Assembly: GCA_003254885.1 (NCBI GenBank) | Contig: QANT01008046.1 | Coordinates: forward strand, 1 to 45,240 | DNA: 45,240 nucleotides | Direction: 5' to 3' | From: Purshia tridentata | Taxonomy: Eukaryota; Streptophyta; Magnoliopsida; Rosales; Rosaceae | Part shown: piece by piece, positions 10,273-22,066 of the stretch | Layout of the letters: each line of letters opens with the position of its first letter | Position numbering within the stretch: the first letter of the stretch is position 1 | Program-made: the position numbers and the translations under genes | Notes under the pieces: generated by a model | What the model was told of the DNA's origin: nothing | The model's input: the letters and a program-made list of their open reading frames with translations, nothing else | Databases searched by the model: none

Positions 10273-10405
10273 GGCTTGACAACCTTTCCAGCAAAAAGAG
10301 AGAATTCAAAGAGAGAGAGAAAGAGGTGTCGCCCGACAGGGGTGCAGTCCGCCGAGTGACTGGTGGGTGGGGTCAAGTGAGCAATTAAGTGGGTATGAAA
10401 AGGAA
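10273..10405. repeat. Direct repeat copy 2
   Basis: Partner of 9820-9947. It follows directly on the end of the hAT-like element and continues without interruption into the region upstream of the complete NAGS gene, so this copy is probably the genuine flank. Confidence 0.85.
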
Positions 10406-10625
10406 TTTCTAGTATATTTTATTGGTGCGAAATGAGGCTGACTGGCTGAGAAGACGAGTGAGAGCCAATAAACACTAACGAACAAAAAACCAACGACCAA
10501 AATATTGTGAAGCGGGGTTAGGGCGGGGACTCGAAATTTCTGTGTGGGGCCCACTGCATTTGGCGCCATAGCATTCTCAGCATTTCTCGTTGAATTAGGG
10601 CACAGGGTGTCTCTGTGTGACTCTC

Positions 10626-13600
10626 ATGGCCGCCACAAACAGCTCTCTAGGAACCCACCGCCGAATCACCGCCACAGCAACCAAGCTGCTTCTCCACTCG
10701 TCTCGCCACTGTTCTCTAACCAGAACCGCCGAGCAGCCTTCGCGGGTGCAGCTGGTAAATAATGGAAGAGCGAAGGGCAGGATGGGAATCTCGCTCAAGT
10801 GCAGCAACAATAATAGTAGCAATGTGTTTGGCCCTGTGATGGAGGAGAGCGAGAGCGACGCCGAAAGCTACAATTCTATGGAGGACGAGCAGTTCGTGCG
10901 GTGGTTTCGGGAGGCTTGGCCGTACTTGTGGGCCCACCGCGGTGGCACTTTCGTTGTCATCATTTCCGGTGAAATTGTGTCTAGCCCTTACTTGGACCCC
11001 ATTCTTAAGGCAGGTCTCCTCTGCCTTTTCTAATGTTCTCTTTACTGTTTGGTTGCTGAGAAATGCAACAAACATTGACAATCAAGGGAAATACATTTCT
11101 TTTTTGTTTTCTCTCTGTTGGTTGGAGTTTGCGTGCTACAGTTTCGTTTAAGCAAGATTTTTTTATTTTTTATTTTAATTTTATTGTGTTATTTATTTTA
11201 TATATTGGTTATGCAGGATATAGCTTTTCTTCATCACCTGGGGATCAGGTTTGTTCTTGTTCCAGGGACCCATGTGCAAATTGATAAGCTTTTGGCTGAG
11301 AGAGGTGAGTGTTTCATCATATATCTAATTGAGTATTCAGAATGTGATTTTTTATTTTTTATTTTTTTTTATGATTGCATATTGTTCTTTCTGGTAATGG
11401 ACCAATTAAGCAGGTACTTGTTAGTTGTTACTTGTTGCAGGAAAGAAGCCAAAGTTTGTTGGTCAGTACAGGGTAACTGACAAAGAATCTCTAGCAGCTT
11501 CAATGGAAGCGGCCGGGGCAATTTCTGTGATGATAGAGGCAAAGCTTTCTCCAGGACCCTCCATATGCAACATTCGTCGACATGGTGACAGTAGTCGTTT
11601 GCATGAAGTTGGTGTCAGTGTTGCTAGTGGCAACTTTCTTGCAGCCAAGGTAAGAATCTTACTCTTTCAAATGCAACATTCAACTTTAAGTTGTTTGCTT
11701 TTTTGGAATTTTCTGCTGTTGGTTCAAAATTATTAAAGAATTGATTATCTTATTTTGCAGAGAAGGGGAGTCGTTGCAGGTGTTGATTATGGGGCAACAG
11801 GTGAAGTTAAGAAAGTAGATGTGCTTCGAATGCGTGAGAGGCTTGATGGTGGTTGTATTGTGATATTGAGCAACCTGGGCTATTCCAGCTCTGGAGAAGT
11901 TTTAAATTGCAAGTATGCTATATATATAGTTTTCTATTTGTCATATAAAAAGCTTACAGAGTGCTTATTACAGATTTTCTCTATTATTTTCTGCTCCCAA
12001 CTCTTCTTATACCTATGTAGTGCTTGGTTGTTGATGATTTATGCTCTTATACATTTCAGCACGTATGAAGTAGCAACAGCTTGTGCCTTGGCCATTGAAG
12101 CAGACAAGCTTATCTGCATAATAGATGGTCCAATTCTTGATGAGAGTGGACGTCTTATTCGTTTTTTGACTCTTGAAGAAGCAGACATGTTGATTCGTAA
12201 GCGGGCTAAGCAAAGTGAGATAGCTGCTAGCTATGTAAAAGCCGTTGATGAAGAAAACCTCTCTTGTCTCGGACATGATAATCAACATAATGGGAAGCCT
12301 CTTAAGGAAAAGCATACTGCAAAGTTTCACAATGGTGTTGGTTTTGACAATGGGAATGGATTGTGGTCTGGTGAACAAGGTTTCGCCATTGGGGGACATG
12401 AGCGGCAAAGTCGATTAAATGGTTACCTTTCAGAATTGGCTGCTGCAGCCTTTGTTTGCAGGGTAAGCTCATAACAGACCCCTTTCTTTGTTATGAACTT
12501 TACTAAATTTGGATATTCAGTGAAGTTATTCACCTAAAATGTTCTTGGGTGTTATAAGATTTCTACTTATGTTTGTCTCTAGTTCGACAAACTGAGATCT
12601 GATCAAAACCTGAGTGGTGTTGCAAAGCTCGCTTTTGATACAGATTTTTTTTTAAAAAAAAATCACCTTCAACAAAAAGCTCATTCATCTTGTTCATAAC
12701 CATGTCTTTCATAAAGTTGAAATAAAAAAATTGACCAATTTCCGGTTTTCACTTCAATATGTGCATGCACACATTAGTATGTGATTGGAACTGCTGGGAT
12801 CTTATTTTACTAATATGTGTTTACACACACATTGGGCTTTAGACAGGTTTAAAATTTTATTTAGCTACAAAACTCAGAGGCTGAGGTTATAGATGGACTA
12901 GGTTGTTAAGTCATGTTTTAAATGAAATGTTTCAAATGTGGATGGGATAAAGAAGTTGAGTTTATATGTAATCCTTCACCCTATGACTTCAAAAAATGTG
13001 AACACTTGACAAAATATGCTAAGCATTGTCATTGATCTTGGTCACCATGGTTTTAGCAGGTTTTGTTTCCTTTATGTTCTCTTACTGCATCTTTTCCATT
13101 TACCACAATGCTGAATCCTTGATTCTCACACCAGTTCTTAGCATGAATGGTTGAATACTATCATAATTGCTTTTGTGCATGTCATGGCATACTCATTAGA
13201 TTCTCAGGTCTAAGGGAACCACATCACATAATGTGTCTGCATTTCAGCTTCTTTATATGTTGAGTCTCAAGAACCCAGCCAATGGTAGTTTCTGATTTAT
13301 TGCCAGGGAGGTGTTCAAAGAGTTCATCTGTTAGATGGCACTAAAGGGGGAGTTTTATTGTTGGAATTGTTTAAAAGAGATGGAATGGGGACTATGGTGG
13401 CTAGGTATGCTATCTTTTGCAGTAAATGTCTCCAAATTTTTTTATAGATTGGTCACATAATTGCCTTGGCTTTGTGTCCTTGATGTTATTATTTGTCAAC
13501 ATATTGTCATTTCCCTGTTTAAGTTTGTTTCTCAATATTCTGTGGCTTACTAGCCTGGTCAGATATTACTGGAAATCCAAACAGCATTCTTCAAACCTGG

Positions 13601-16354
13601 AAATCCAAATGACAAATATAAACATGATAATGTCATTTAGTAAAATTGGAGGAGTTCATTAGAGCCTGTTTTCAGTGTGCTTGGATTGGATGTAAAGATT
13701 AATTAATAGTGGTTCCTCAATGTAAATTTACTTTTTGTTTTAAAAAGTATTGTTGGGCCAAGGAATTCACATTATCGTGCATTAATTATGTTATAGGACC
13801 TAATACTAGATACATGGGATAGCTTCTTGGTTTTAATAAGAGTCTAGCTTTAAGACTTAATGATACCTAATATATACCTATGGTTTCTTCCATCTATCCA
13901 CTGACTTGTGCAGTAAATGTCCATTCTTAGTGATGTTTATGAAGGAACACGAATGGCTAGGGTATCAGACCTCCTTGGAATAAGACAAATTTTTCAACCT
14001 TTAGAAGCATCTGGCACGTTGGTTATGAGAACTGATGAAGAGGTTTGTGCTCCTGGTGTTTTATTTTGTTTACTATATATATATATATATATTTGTATTT
14101 TAAACTGATTATTATTTTAGTAATAACTGATCTTTTCTTATTTCTGTATTGTTTTTTTTGAACTGAATTCAATTTCATGTTTTTGTGTTGCTTTCTTCAA
14201 ATAGTTACTTGAACAATTGGATTCCTACATTGTTGTGGAAAGAGAAGGTCAAATCATTGCATGTGCTGCTCTTTTTCCTTTCGCAGAGGAGAAATGTGCA
14301 GAGGTTGCTGCTATTGCAGTTTCTCCTGATTGCCGTGGACAAGGACAGGGAGATAAATTACTTGGTAAGATACTGTAAAAACTTGAATAGGGGTTTGCCC
14401 TTGTTGCTTTCCTCAATTCTCTATAATTTTAATGTACTTGCTGAGCAATTTTCTTCTTCAAAAACTTTTGAAAGGGTATGATTATATTAACAATAGCTGT
14501 AATAGTAGAGTTCTCATTACTGTGCACGTGTTCTCTTCCACACTGCACCTCAAATGATTTTCCTGTTGCTGAAAATTTCACCCTTCTTTTTGTAATGATA
14601 TTATGCGTATCTCCTAAAAAGTGGCATCTTGGATTGGCATTCCACATGCCATAGATTAAGAAAAAGAGGAAGGAATATCAGTAACAGTTATTTTTTACAT
14701 GTATCTCTGGTCAAACCTACATATAGTTGGATTACCTTTATTTATTTATTTTTTATTTTTGGCTACTAAACATCTTGGATCCAAGATGTTGCACAACTGA
14801 AATTTGGCACCCAATTAAAAAAAAGGAAGAAAAGGACATGATGTGAATTGATCCACATTCCGTTCTGGCAAAAGGTTGTGCTGAATTCATGATTGTGATT
14901 CTGTGCTTATTTTTTATTATTTTTATATCTACTAACTGTAGTGGTGATGTAGGCCAACACAAGGTGGGTTGTTGCTTAGGATCATGGCGTGTTTTACATG
15001 ATAGAAATTTTAATAATTAAAAGTGGTTAAGAGGAAAAGAAGAATAAGATTGCCGTAATTCTAAAGAATTTGAGGATAATAGGGAGGAAAGAGTGAAAAA
15101 AATAAGATATCAAGGCACCAAGCATTTCAACGACACTTATCTGAAGTCTGGTTTGCTTTACAAGAGATATCCATATTTATAGGCTTCAAATAGATGGACT
15201 CCTACTCCTAGAATAATTCATAAATGTAATAAAAGACTTGTTAAATAATATAGAAATACTAGAAGACTCATTGGATAAAGGGAGACCCTTAGAAAACTTA
15301 AAATATCAGGTCTTTCTAAGATCCAAAGAAATTCACTCTTAATAACACTTAACTCTTAGATTTACTCTTTGACTTATTTAGGTATTGATTATTAATTATT
15401 ATTTTCATTGAACGACTCTTGCACTACCATATGCATCTTTCTCTAGACCAAAAGGGGCTTATTGTTAGATTTGAGCAACGAGTTTAGTCTTGGGATTCTG
15501 AAGAAGGTAATTTCTTTCTAACCGAACTGTTGTTACTGCATCATGTGGTTTGAATATGTTGATTGGAGATCAACAAGTGCACCTATTAGAAAGTGACTTA
15601 ATCAGCATAGAAGGTAGTGCTATGGGAAGACGAAGACCAAAAATAACGAAGGTGATGTAATTGGGAAAGATATTGTTGCTTGTGACTTAAAATAAAGATA
15701 TGGTGTTGGATAGGACAAGTTGCAGGACCAGGATTCATGTAGCGGATTTCTGACCTCAAATAGTTGGTTCTAGGCTCCGCTGCTGCCTTTCATTTGTTTT
15801 TGTATATCTACCTATTATGCTTCTACTTGCACGGACAGTCCATAATTTCCTAGATTTTGTCTGCAGATTACATTGAGAAGAAGGCATCTTCTCTGAGATT
15901 GGAGAAGCTCTTCTTGCTTACAACCCGAACTGCAGATTGGTTAGTTCCTGCTACTTGAAATACATGCTATACATGAATGGCTTACTAGTTAATGGAGTAA
16001 TGTCTGAGATGTTATTTTTACATAGAGTACATAACTGTAATGTAGTTCAGGTTTTTTGGTTGGGGAATCATCATCTGATGGCAAGAAAGTGGGAAGGGTT
16101 ACATTTTTTCATTTTTTAACTTCATAGGGTAATTTTATTCCCATTTTAAAGCTCATTGCTCACTCTTGAAGAATGATGCCCGTTGTTTGTTATACAGGTT
16201 TGTGAGACGTGGTTTTTCAGAATGTTCAATTGAATCAATACCAGAAAAACGGAGGAGAAAGATTAATCTGTCCCGTAGATCCAAGTACTACATGAAGCAG
16301 CTGTTACCTGATACTGGTGGGATTACTGTTAATAGGATGTTCGCTTCAGGTTAA
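10626..16354 (+). CDS. NAGS1: N-acetylglutamate synthase, chloroplastic (NAGS)
   Basis: Ten exons join in frame to 611 residues: 10626-11009, 11217-11304, 11441-11649, 11761-11912, 12060-12462, 13307-13404, 13931-14042, 14205-14364, 15867-15939 and 16198-16354. The enzyme makes N-acetylglutamate from glutamate and acetyl-CoA, the first step of ornithine/arginine synthesis in the plastid. Residues 1-85 are basic and serine/threonine/asparagine-rich, suiting a transit peptide. About 89-350 is the amino-acid-kinase-like domain ([26 protein letters not shown]). A variable linker follows near 350-400. About 450-600 is the GNAT acetyltransferase domain, with the acetyl-CoA loop CRGQGQG near 525-531 and TADWFVRRGF near 556-565. 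Length and domain order match Arabidopsis NAGS1/NAGS2. The first intron is GC..AG (donor AAG|GCAGGT). The start is the first ATG, at 10626. It is convergent with FRO1. Confidence 0.95.
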
Positions 16355-17485
16355 ACTCGTCAGGAGGTTTGGCAGCTGCATAGTTAAAAAATCATCTGAT
16401 TCCAAATCTGAAGTGGATCGCATGTCTACCACATAGCATCTGCAGCATGTTTTTTGAGTTGTGAGTTTTGTATCTCAATCCAGCATGCTAGGTTTAGTGA
16501 CAGGACCAGCCAATTTTCTGAGAATTGTGTGGTGGAGCTGATTATATAATAAGTTAAATATCTGGTCTTAGGTAACATGTAATTTGAGGAGGTGCCTTGG
16601 GTAGAAGACTAGAATAATGTACGACATAAAAAAATTATGAAAAAAGAAAAGAAAAAAAAAGCAAAGTTATTAAGTATTATTCATTCTACAACTGCTATAC
16701 TCGACTCTGGGAAAAACAAAGTTGCCATAATTTCTCGGTTGAAGATAGCCTAGTGCTGCGAATGTTTGCACTAGAAAATCCACCCATGTAAAATGGTTTG
16801 AATTGCATGCTTAATGAAAAGCTTCTCATCTTGATTTTGAGACTGCAAATCCTAGTTCCACAAACTTATTAGAAAGCGTTAAGGATCCTGTGCGTCTGTT
16901 AAAGTGCACATTTATGTTCATGGAAGCAAAATGAGGATAAAAAATAATAATTCAAAGGCATTTTTGGGGATAAGGATGACCGACAGTGACCAATTCTAAA
17001 CTCTGATTTATAGAAGTTCAACATTGAGATCCAGCCTTTCATTTTAACTCACGGTATGTCAATCAATGGTATCTCATTATGGTAGCATTTGCATGCGCTT
17101 CTCACATTCACCCATGGAATGGTTTATAACTCATACTGAAAAACCCCATGCTACTTATCCCACCAGAGCAAGGGAAATAATTCAAGCTGCATCACGACGT
17201 ACTCAAACTTATCAAATTCCAATGCTTCTCTCTAACGCAGATGATTGGCACAAATTCCTTGAAGAAATTGTAAACATTCAATCTACCATACAGGGAACAA
17301 ATGTATCGTTATTTATATCAGAGAAAAGGAGGAGATACTTCAGAAATTGAATCCTGTTTATTATTTTCATCAAGTTGTTTCATTTGGATCAAGTGATTTT
17401 TTCAATGAAATACAACAAAGAAAACTAAGTTTTGTTGCACAACCCTCTTAAGATAGAACCGAGAAAAAAAATCCAGTGAAACAAA
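16355..17485. other. Convergent 3' region between NAGS and FRO1
   Basis: It holds the 3' untranslated regions of the two convergent genes. A 95-codon open frame at 17066-17350 (+) has a coding-like composition (contains THTEKPHATYPTRAREIIQA) but no family I recognise, no obvious promoter and no partner exons. I do not call it a gene. Confidence 0.4.
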
Positions 17486-20129
17486 TCACTCAGTTTGGGG
17501 GAGACCCTTCCACTTGAAGTTGTCTGCATATGTCTTCACCTGAAACCAGAGACAGTGAGGATAATTTATAAATCTCAAGGGAAAAAAAAAGAAACAAAAT
17601 ATTTTTATACAAAGATCATTTAATGTCAAAAACATTCCAAGAGTGCAAATGAAAAAAAGAAAGAAAGAAAAAAAGACAAGGTCCAAAGGAAGAAAGTCAC
17701 CAGAATAAAAAAATTTCTATTACAATGACAGGCAACTCCTCATCTTTCTATATTATTCCATTTCCCCATCATCTTTACAAATTATTGCATTTCTTACCTA
17801 ACATATACTGGAAAAGAGGCAAGCAGCCAAATTTCCAACCTACTAAACATACAATGGACTATGACACTGGCATTTCCGTCAATGCCATCAGAAAGCATTC
17901 TTTATTGTTCCACACACAAAGCTTGTACTAACGTACCATGTCATGAATTGGCAAAAAGAATGATAGTGAGAACTATTTAACTTCAAAGAAACACATAGCT
18001 TAGAAAAGATGACAGCTTAGGGTGGCTAAAAATCAATGGAGTTTGCAATTACGCATGTTATACAGATACAGGGAGCAAGACACAAGCCAGTAGCAATTCA
18101 TGAAAAGTTCAGAATGATATTATATCTTATGCCCAAACTAAACCACTGTTTTAATCTCTAATAACAACAGTCTCCTGTGTGCACCCTTCCCCCAACCCCA
18201 AATACATGCTCACACATAAAAAGAAAATGTTATCACATGAGAGTGAAAATAGCTTCACCAAATATGAAGAAAGAATCACATACCTTCAGTAATGGCGTGT
18301 GCCGCCTCTTAACCTGCAGATGAGTTCAAGAACCATCATTAATAGGTTAAGGAGAATCCAAAAAATAAGATTTAGAAATAAAAAAACCTTGCTCCATTAT
18401 AGAATGATAAGTGGTTTTAAACTATGAAAATTTTGAAAGTAAATTAGCATTGCAATGCTACTATTGTTCTACAATACAAAATATGTAAGCACAAAATCAT
18501 TTAGAAGTGGAAGGTAATTGACAAATGTTAACGCACTGGATATATTTTTTCCCCCCTTTTGGAGGATGATATGCCTAGGTCAACACACTAAATTTACTTA
18601 AAAGGCAATAAAGTTCTACTCCTAGAATGGTCCATTTCTGTTTGTGTAATGCTAGAAATAACTAGGAAAAAGTAAAGACAACTCTTCATGAAAGTACAAG
18701 CACATGCTGAGAGATGACTAGAAAGTATCTTGAAGTTAAAAGACAAGGAAATTTATTTGAAGCACATGAAGAAAAAACAAAACAAAACATACCACAAAAT
18801 CCCAACCGTGTCTCTGTGCAAATGACTTTGCAGCTTCTTCGCTGTCAAAACCCAGTGCGGAATCACCAACATGGGAATATGGGTCCCCAGTGGATGTCCA
18901 GCCCATCAATGGATTCTCCCACCTACGAACATATTATGAGGAGAGCCTATTAATCATCTTATTATGGTAACAAAATCATCATTCAATAATTATTTGAGAA
19001 CAAAAATAAGTCTATTTCAAGACTTAATTGAGAGATGACTTCAAATAGTTCAATCAAAATCCAAGAAAGAATAAAAACACATTTATCAGGTTGAGACCAA
19101 AAAACAGAAAAAACACGGTTTTCAAGTTATACTGTCGTCTTAGGACTACTCAACTGCTCAGCAAAGGTTAAACAATTTAAATGATCATTATCAGTTGACA
19201 GAGATTCACTGAGTCTGAGGATAATTACCTAGCTGGTTACTACTGTAATTAACACTTTCTAAGAGATTAGTTTGGTTTAACATCAAATTTAACAAGAATA
19301 GCTCAGCTGTTGTCCCTGTGCAAAATTCAAAATGAAATCACTAGCATGCATAAGTATCACTTCTAACAGATCATTCACACTGTTCAGCAGAAAATCATGG
19401 TGCACAAGATTATATTCAGCAAAAAGTAAAAAACCTATCTACCTACCATGAACCAAAATAGAAGATACCCACAACCCAGAAAAACCATGAGAATCAAAAG
19501 CAAACTCAAATTCCATAACCGAATTGGCACTCTCTCAAAGCCCACATACTTCTTTCAAAATACGAACTATAACAATGAAAACACAACCATACTTTTGTGT
19601 GGAAATAAAGTTGATTTTCCACTTTCCAACTTTCCCCGATCCTTGTTGAGACGCAGTTCTTGCAGGTGAGTAGATTACAACCTGCCAAGAAATTTCCAAT
19701 CACTATCAATTTCAATAAAGTAGAAAACTTGCTTAGTAACCATGCAAAGCTTGTAGCTCCCTTTGAAAAATAACAATTTGGGGCCTCAAGATTTGCCATT
19801 TCCAAGCAAAGACAACGAATTGGCACATTTCAGTGCCCTAAATCGATCGAAAAACCAAAACTCGAAATGGGTCATGCGCCCCATTGAGAATGCGCCCCAT
19901 TGAAATGATGTCAAAGTTAGAAATGAACCCAAATGAAATTTCAGAGAGAGAACGAAGAGGGTCGTACCCTCCGGCGAAGATGCTCATCGGGAATGCCGGA
20001 TACCTTGCCGATCTCGCCGGGCAAGTACTCAACCAAAGCGTCCGCCGAGAACGGTCTGGACCCACCTGCGACCATGGTAGTTCGGAGAAGACGAGCATGG
20101 CTCGAGATGCGTTGCAGAGAGCTCGCCAT
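17486..20129 (-). CDS. FRO1: NADH dehydrogenase (ubiquinone) iron-sulfur protein 4, mitochondrial (NDUFS4 / FROSTBITE1)
   Basis: Five exons on the minus strand, 20129-19968, 19681-19593, 18922-18793, 18313-18284 and 17539-17486, join in frame to 154 residues, the length of Arabidopsis FRO1. All introns are GT..AG. Residues 1-30 ([20 protein letters not shown]...) form an arginine- and serine-rich, acid-free mitochondrial presequence. [17 protein letters not shown] is followed by the conserved NDUFS4 core: [40 protein letters not shown] and FAQRHGWDF. The tail [17 protein letters not shown] is diagnostic. It is an accessory subunit at the hydrophilic arm of respiratory complex I. In Arabidopsis its loss causes reactive oxygen build-up and cold sensitivity. 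Exon 4 is only 30 bp. The start is the ATG at 20129, directly followed by the presequence. Its 5' end faces away from the TRB gene. Confidence 0.95.
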
Positions 20130-22066
20130 CGCCAATGAACGAATCAACGGAAGAACCGAACTCGCGCCCTGTCAAATTGGCTACTTATACTATAACTGAA
20201 AGCGGAGATGAAAGTAGAGTCTGTTTGACATTGTTGTTTTACAACTATTTTAATAAAGTTGCTGCTTCACTCCTTTATTTTTTGGTATACTGAAATTGCG
20301 CATGACTTTATTGAATTGTTTTATTTAGCCCCAAATAGAATATTTATATTTACTCTCTTTTGTTTTTTGTTTTTTATAAGAGTAAATTGGATTAGAATAA
20401 AAATAAATGATAGGGTCTTTAATCTTTTAAATAATTTTTCAGTTGAAAGAAAAGTTACATAATCACCCTAACAATAATATTCAAAGATCTTGCGAGGGAC
20501 TTAATTATAAATCATGTTTAAAACTTTTAACATTTTGTACAAAAGTATACAAATTTTTTTTTATATAAGATACAAGAATAAATTATGTATATATAATTAG
20601 AATTTTTCTTTTTGCAAAGAGATTTTAGGGAGAGAAAGAGCTCTCACACAGATCAGTAGGCTTCTACTGCACAAATTGGTGAGCTTCCTTCTCGCTTTTT
20701 GTTCTACACTTATTTCGCATGAGATATCTAAATGAGAGAAATACTCTATATAATTATAGACGATAATTATCAAATGATAAACATTCACTTGAAAACTCCA
20801 CACAAAGACTTAAAGTGGACCAATTTCAATTATTTTTTAATACCTTTCCTTATTTGTCCACATATTTTCCTTATTAATTAATAACCTTTTATATTACAAT
20901 CTTTTATAATTTCCAAGACATTTGGAAAAAATAGAAGAAATAAAACAAAAGGCAATGGGGGTGTGAGTGTAAGTTGTGTTCAAAAATAGGGGTCTAACTT
21001 GATTTCAAGAAACTGAGGAGCCATTAGTATTTAGTGGTCCCAGCATCCCAAAACCCAAGCAGGTCTGTCCATCTCTCAAAAGGGAAAGACTCAATGGAAT
21101 TTCTCTTTAATTTTCGGACAACATGAAAATTTAAACGATAAAACCAACAAAATCAAAACCAAAGAAATCTCCGTAAAATTTTCAATACTTGAATTTCCAG
21201 ATAATCCAATCAATCTCAGTTTGCCCACATTCTTCGTCAGCTTCTCTGCAATCTCTCCGATCCGGTACAACTCTGCTTCTTCATCTCTCTCTCTTTTTGT
21301 ATCGGCGACTTGCTTTGCAGCGAAATCGCAGAGGTATTTAATTTAAAAAATCTCACACTTATTATATAAATTATGAATTTTTCCTTTTTTTATGTTGTGT
21401 GTGTGGGAATCGCCGATATTCATGCCATTACATGTTGTTAATGTGAATGGCTTAGGTGAGGGACTTGAAATTCAACTTCGTGTACAAATTTTCAGAATTT
21501 GAGCTGATTTAGACCGAAAATTGACAAATAAAAAAAAATTGAAGATATGCTTAAGACGATTAAGTATTAAACTTGTAATTGGAATTCTATTTATATATTG
21601 TGTTATGCGTGCAAAATTGGATATTGCGCGTGCATTGGTAGTTTGTGGAGCGCATGTGGAGTCTATTTGAGGCTGGATTTTGTTAGGCACTGTCTGAGTT
21701 AAACACAGCTTCGAAAATCAAGGCATTGCATCTTATTATTTTTTCGTTGTTTTACGATTGAACTTGAATATGTTATGCTTTTCAAGTAATGGAATATAAT
21801 TTAGTGGATAAATTCAAGGTAATCGAAAACAGTTCTTTTAAGTTTGACAGTTAGGCTATGCTTACTTATTTCATTTCTTTGGGGTAGTTATGGTCTTCAA
21901 GAAATATGATTTTTCTTTAATTCAAATGCTATTTTTTGGGTCTTCTAAGTTCCTATATTGTAATTGAGGCTATTTACTCTTCAGCATTTATCATCTTGAA
22001 AGTGCTGATGGGTTGCAGAATTTAACTGTGCGGATTTCATTCTGGAAGAGTTTTGGACTTCTGTTG
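20130..22066. other. Divergent intergenic region between FRO1 and TRB
   Basis: It contains both promoters. The right part probably holds a 5' untranslated exon of TRB (around 21240-21333, a CT-rich leader ending at a donor-like GAG|GTATTT) and a long leader intron ending at GTTGCAG (22017). These leader calls are inference. The stretch 20240-21000 is AT-rich with no visible gene. Confidence 0.45.

Larger units (their letters stand above)
8159..10625. other. Repeat-rich interval between the orphan and the complete NAGS first exons
   Basis: It contains a compound microsatellite (8167), a fold-back hairpin (8738-8816), a duplicated block of about 130 bp (9820-9947 and 10273-10405) and a hAT-like element (about 10080-10272). 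Positions 9420-9620 hold repeated GAGCGTTGCATT/GAGCGCTCGATA-like phrases typical of decayed DNA transposons. No NAGS exon 2-10 sequence was seen. Confidence 0.55.
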
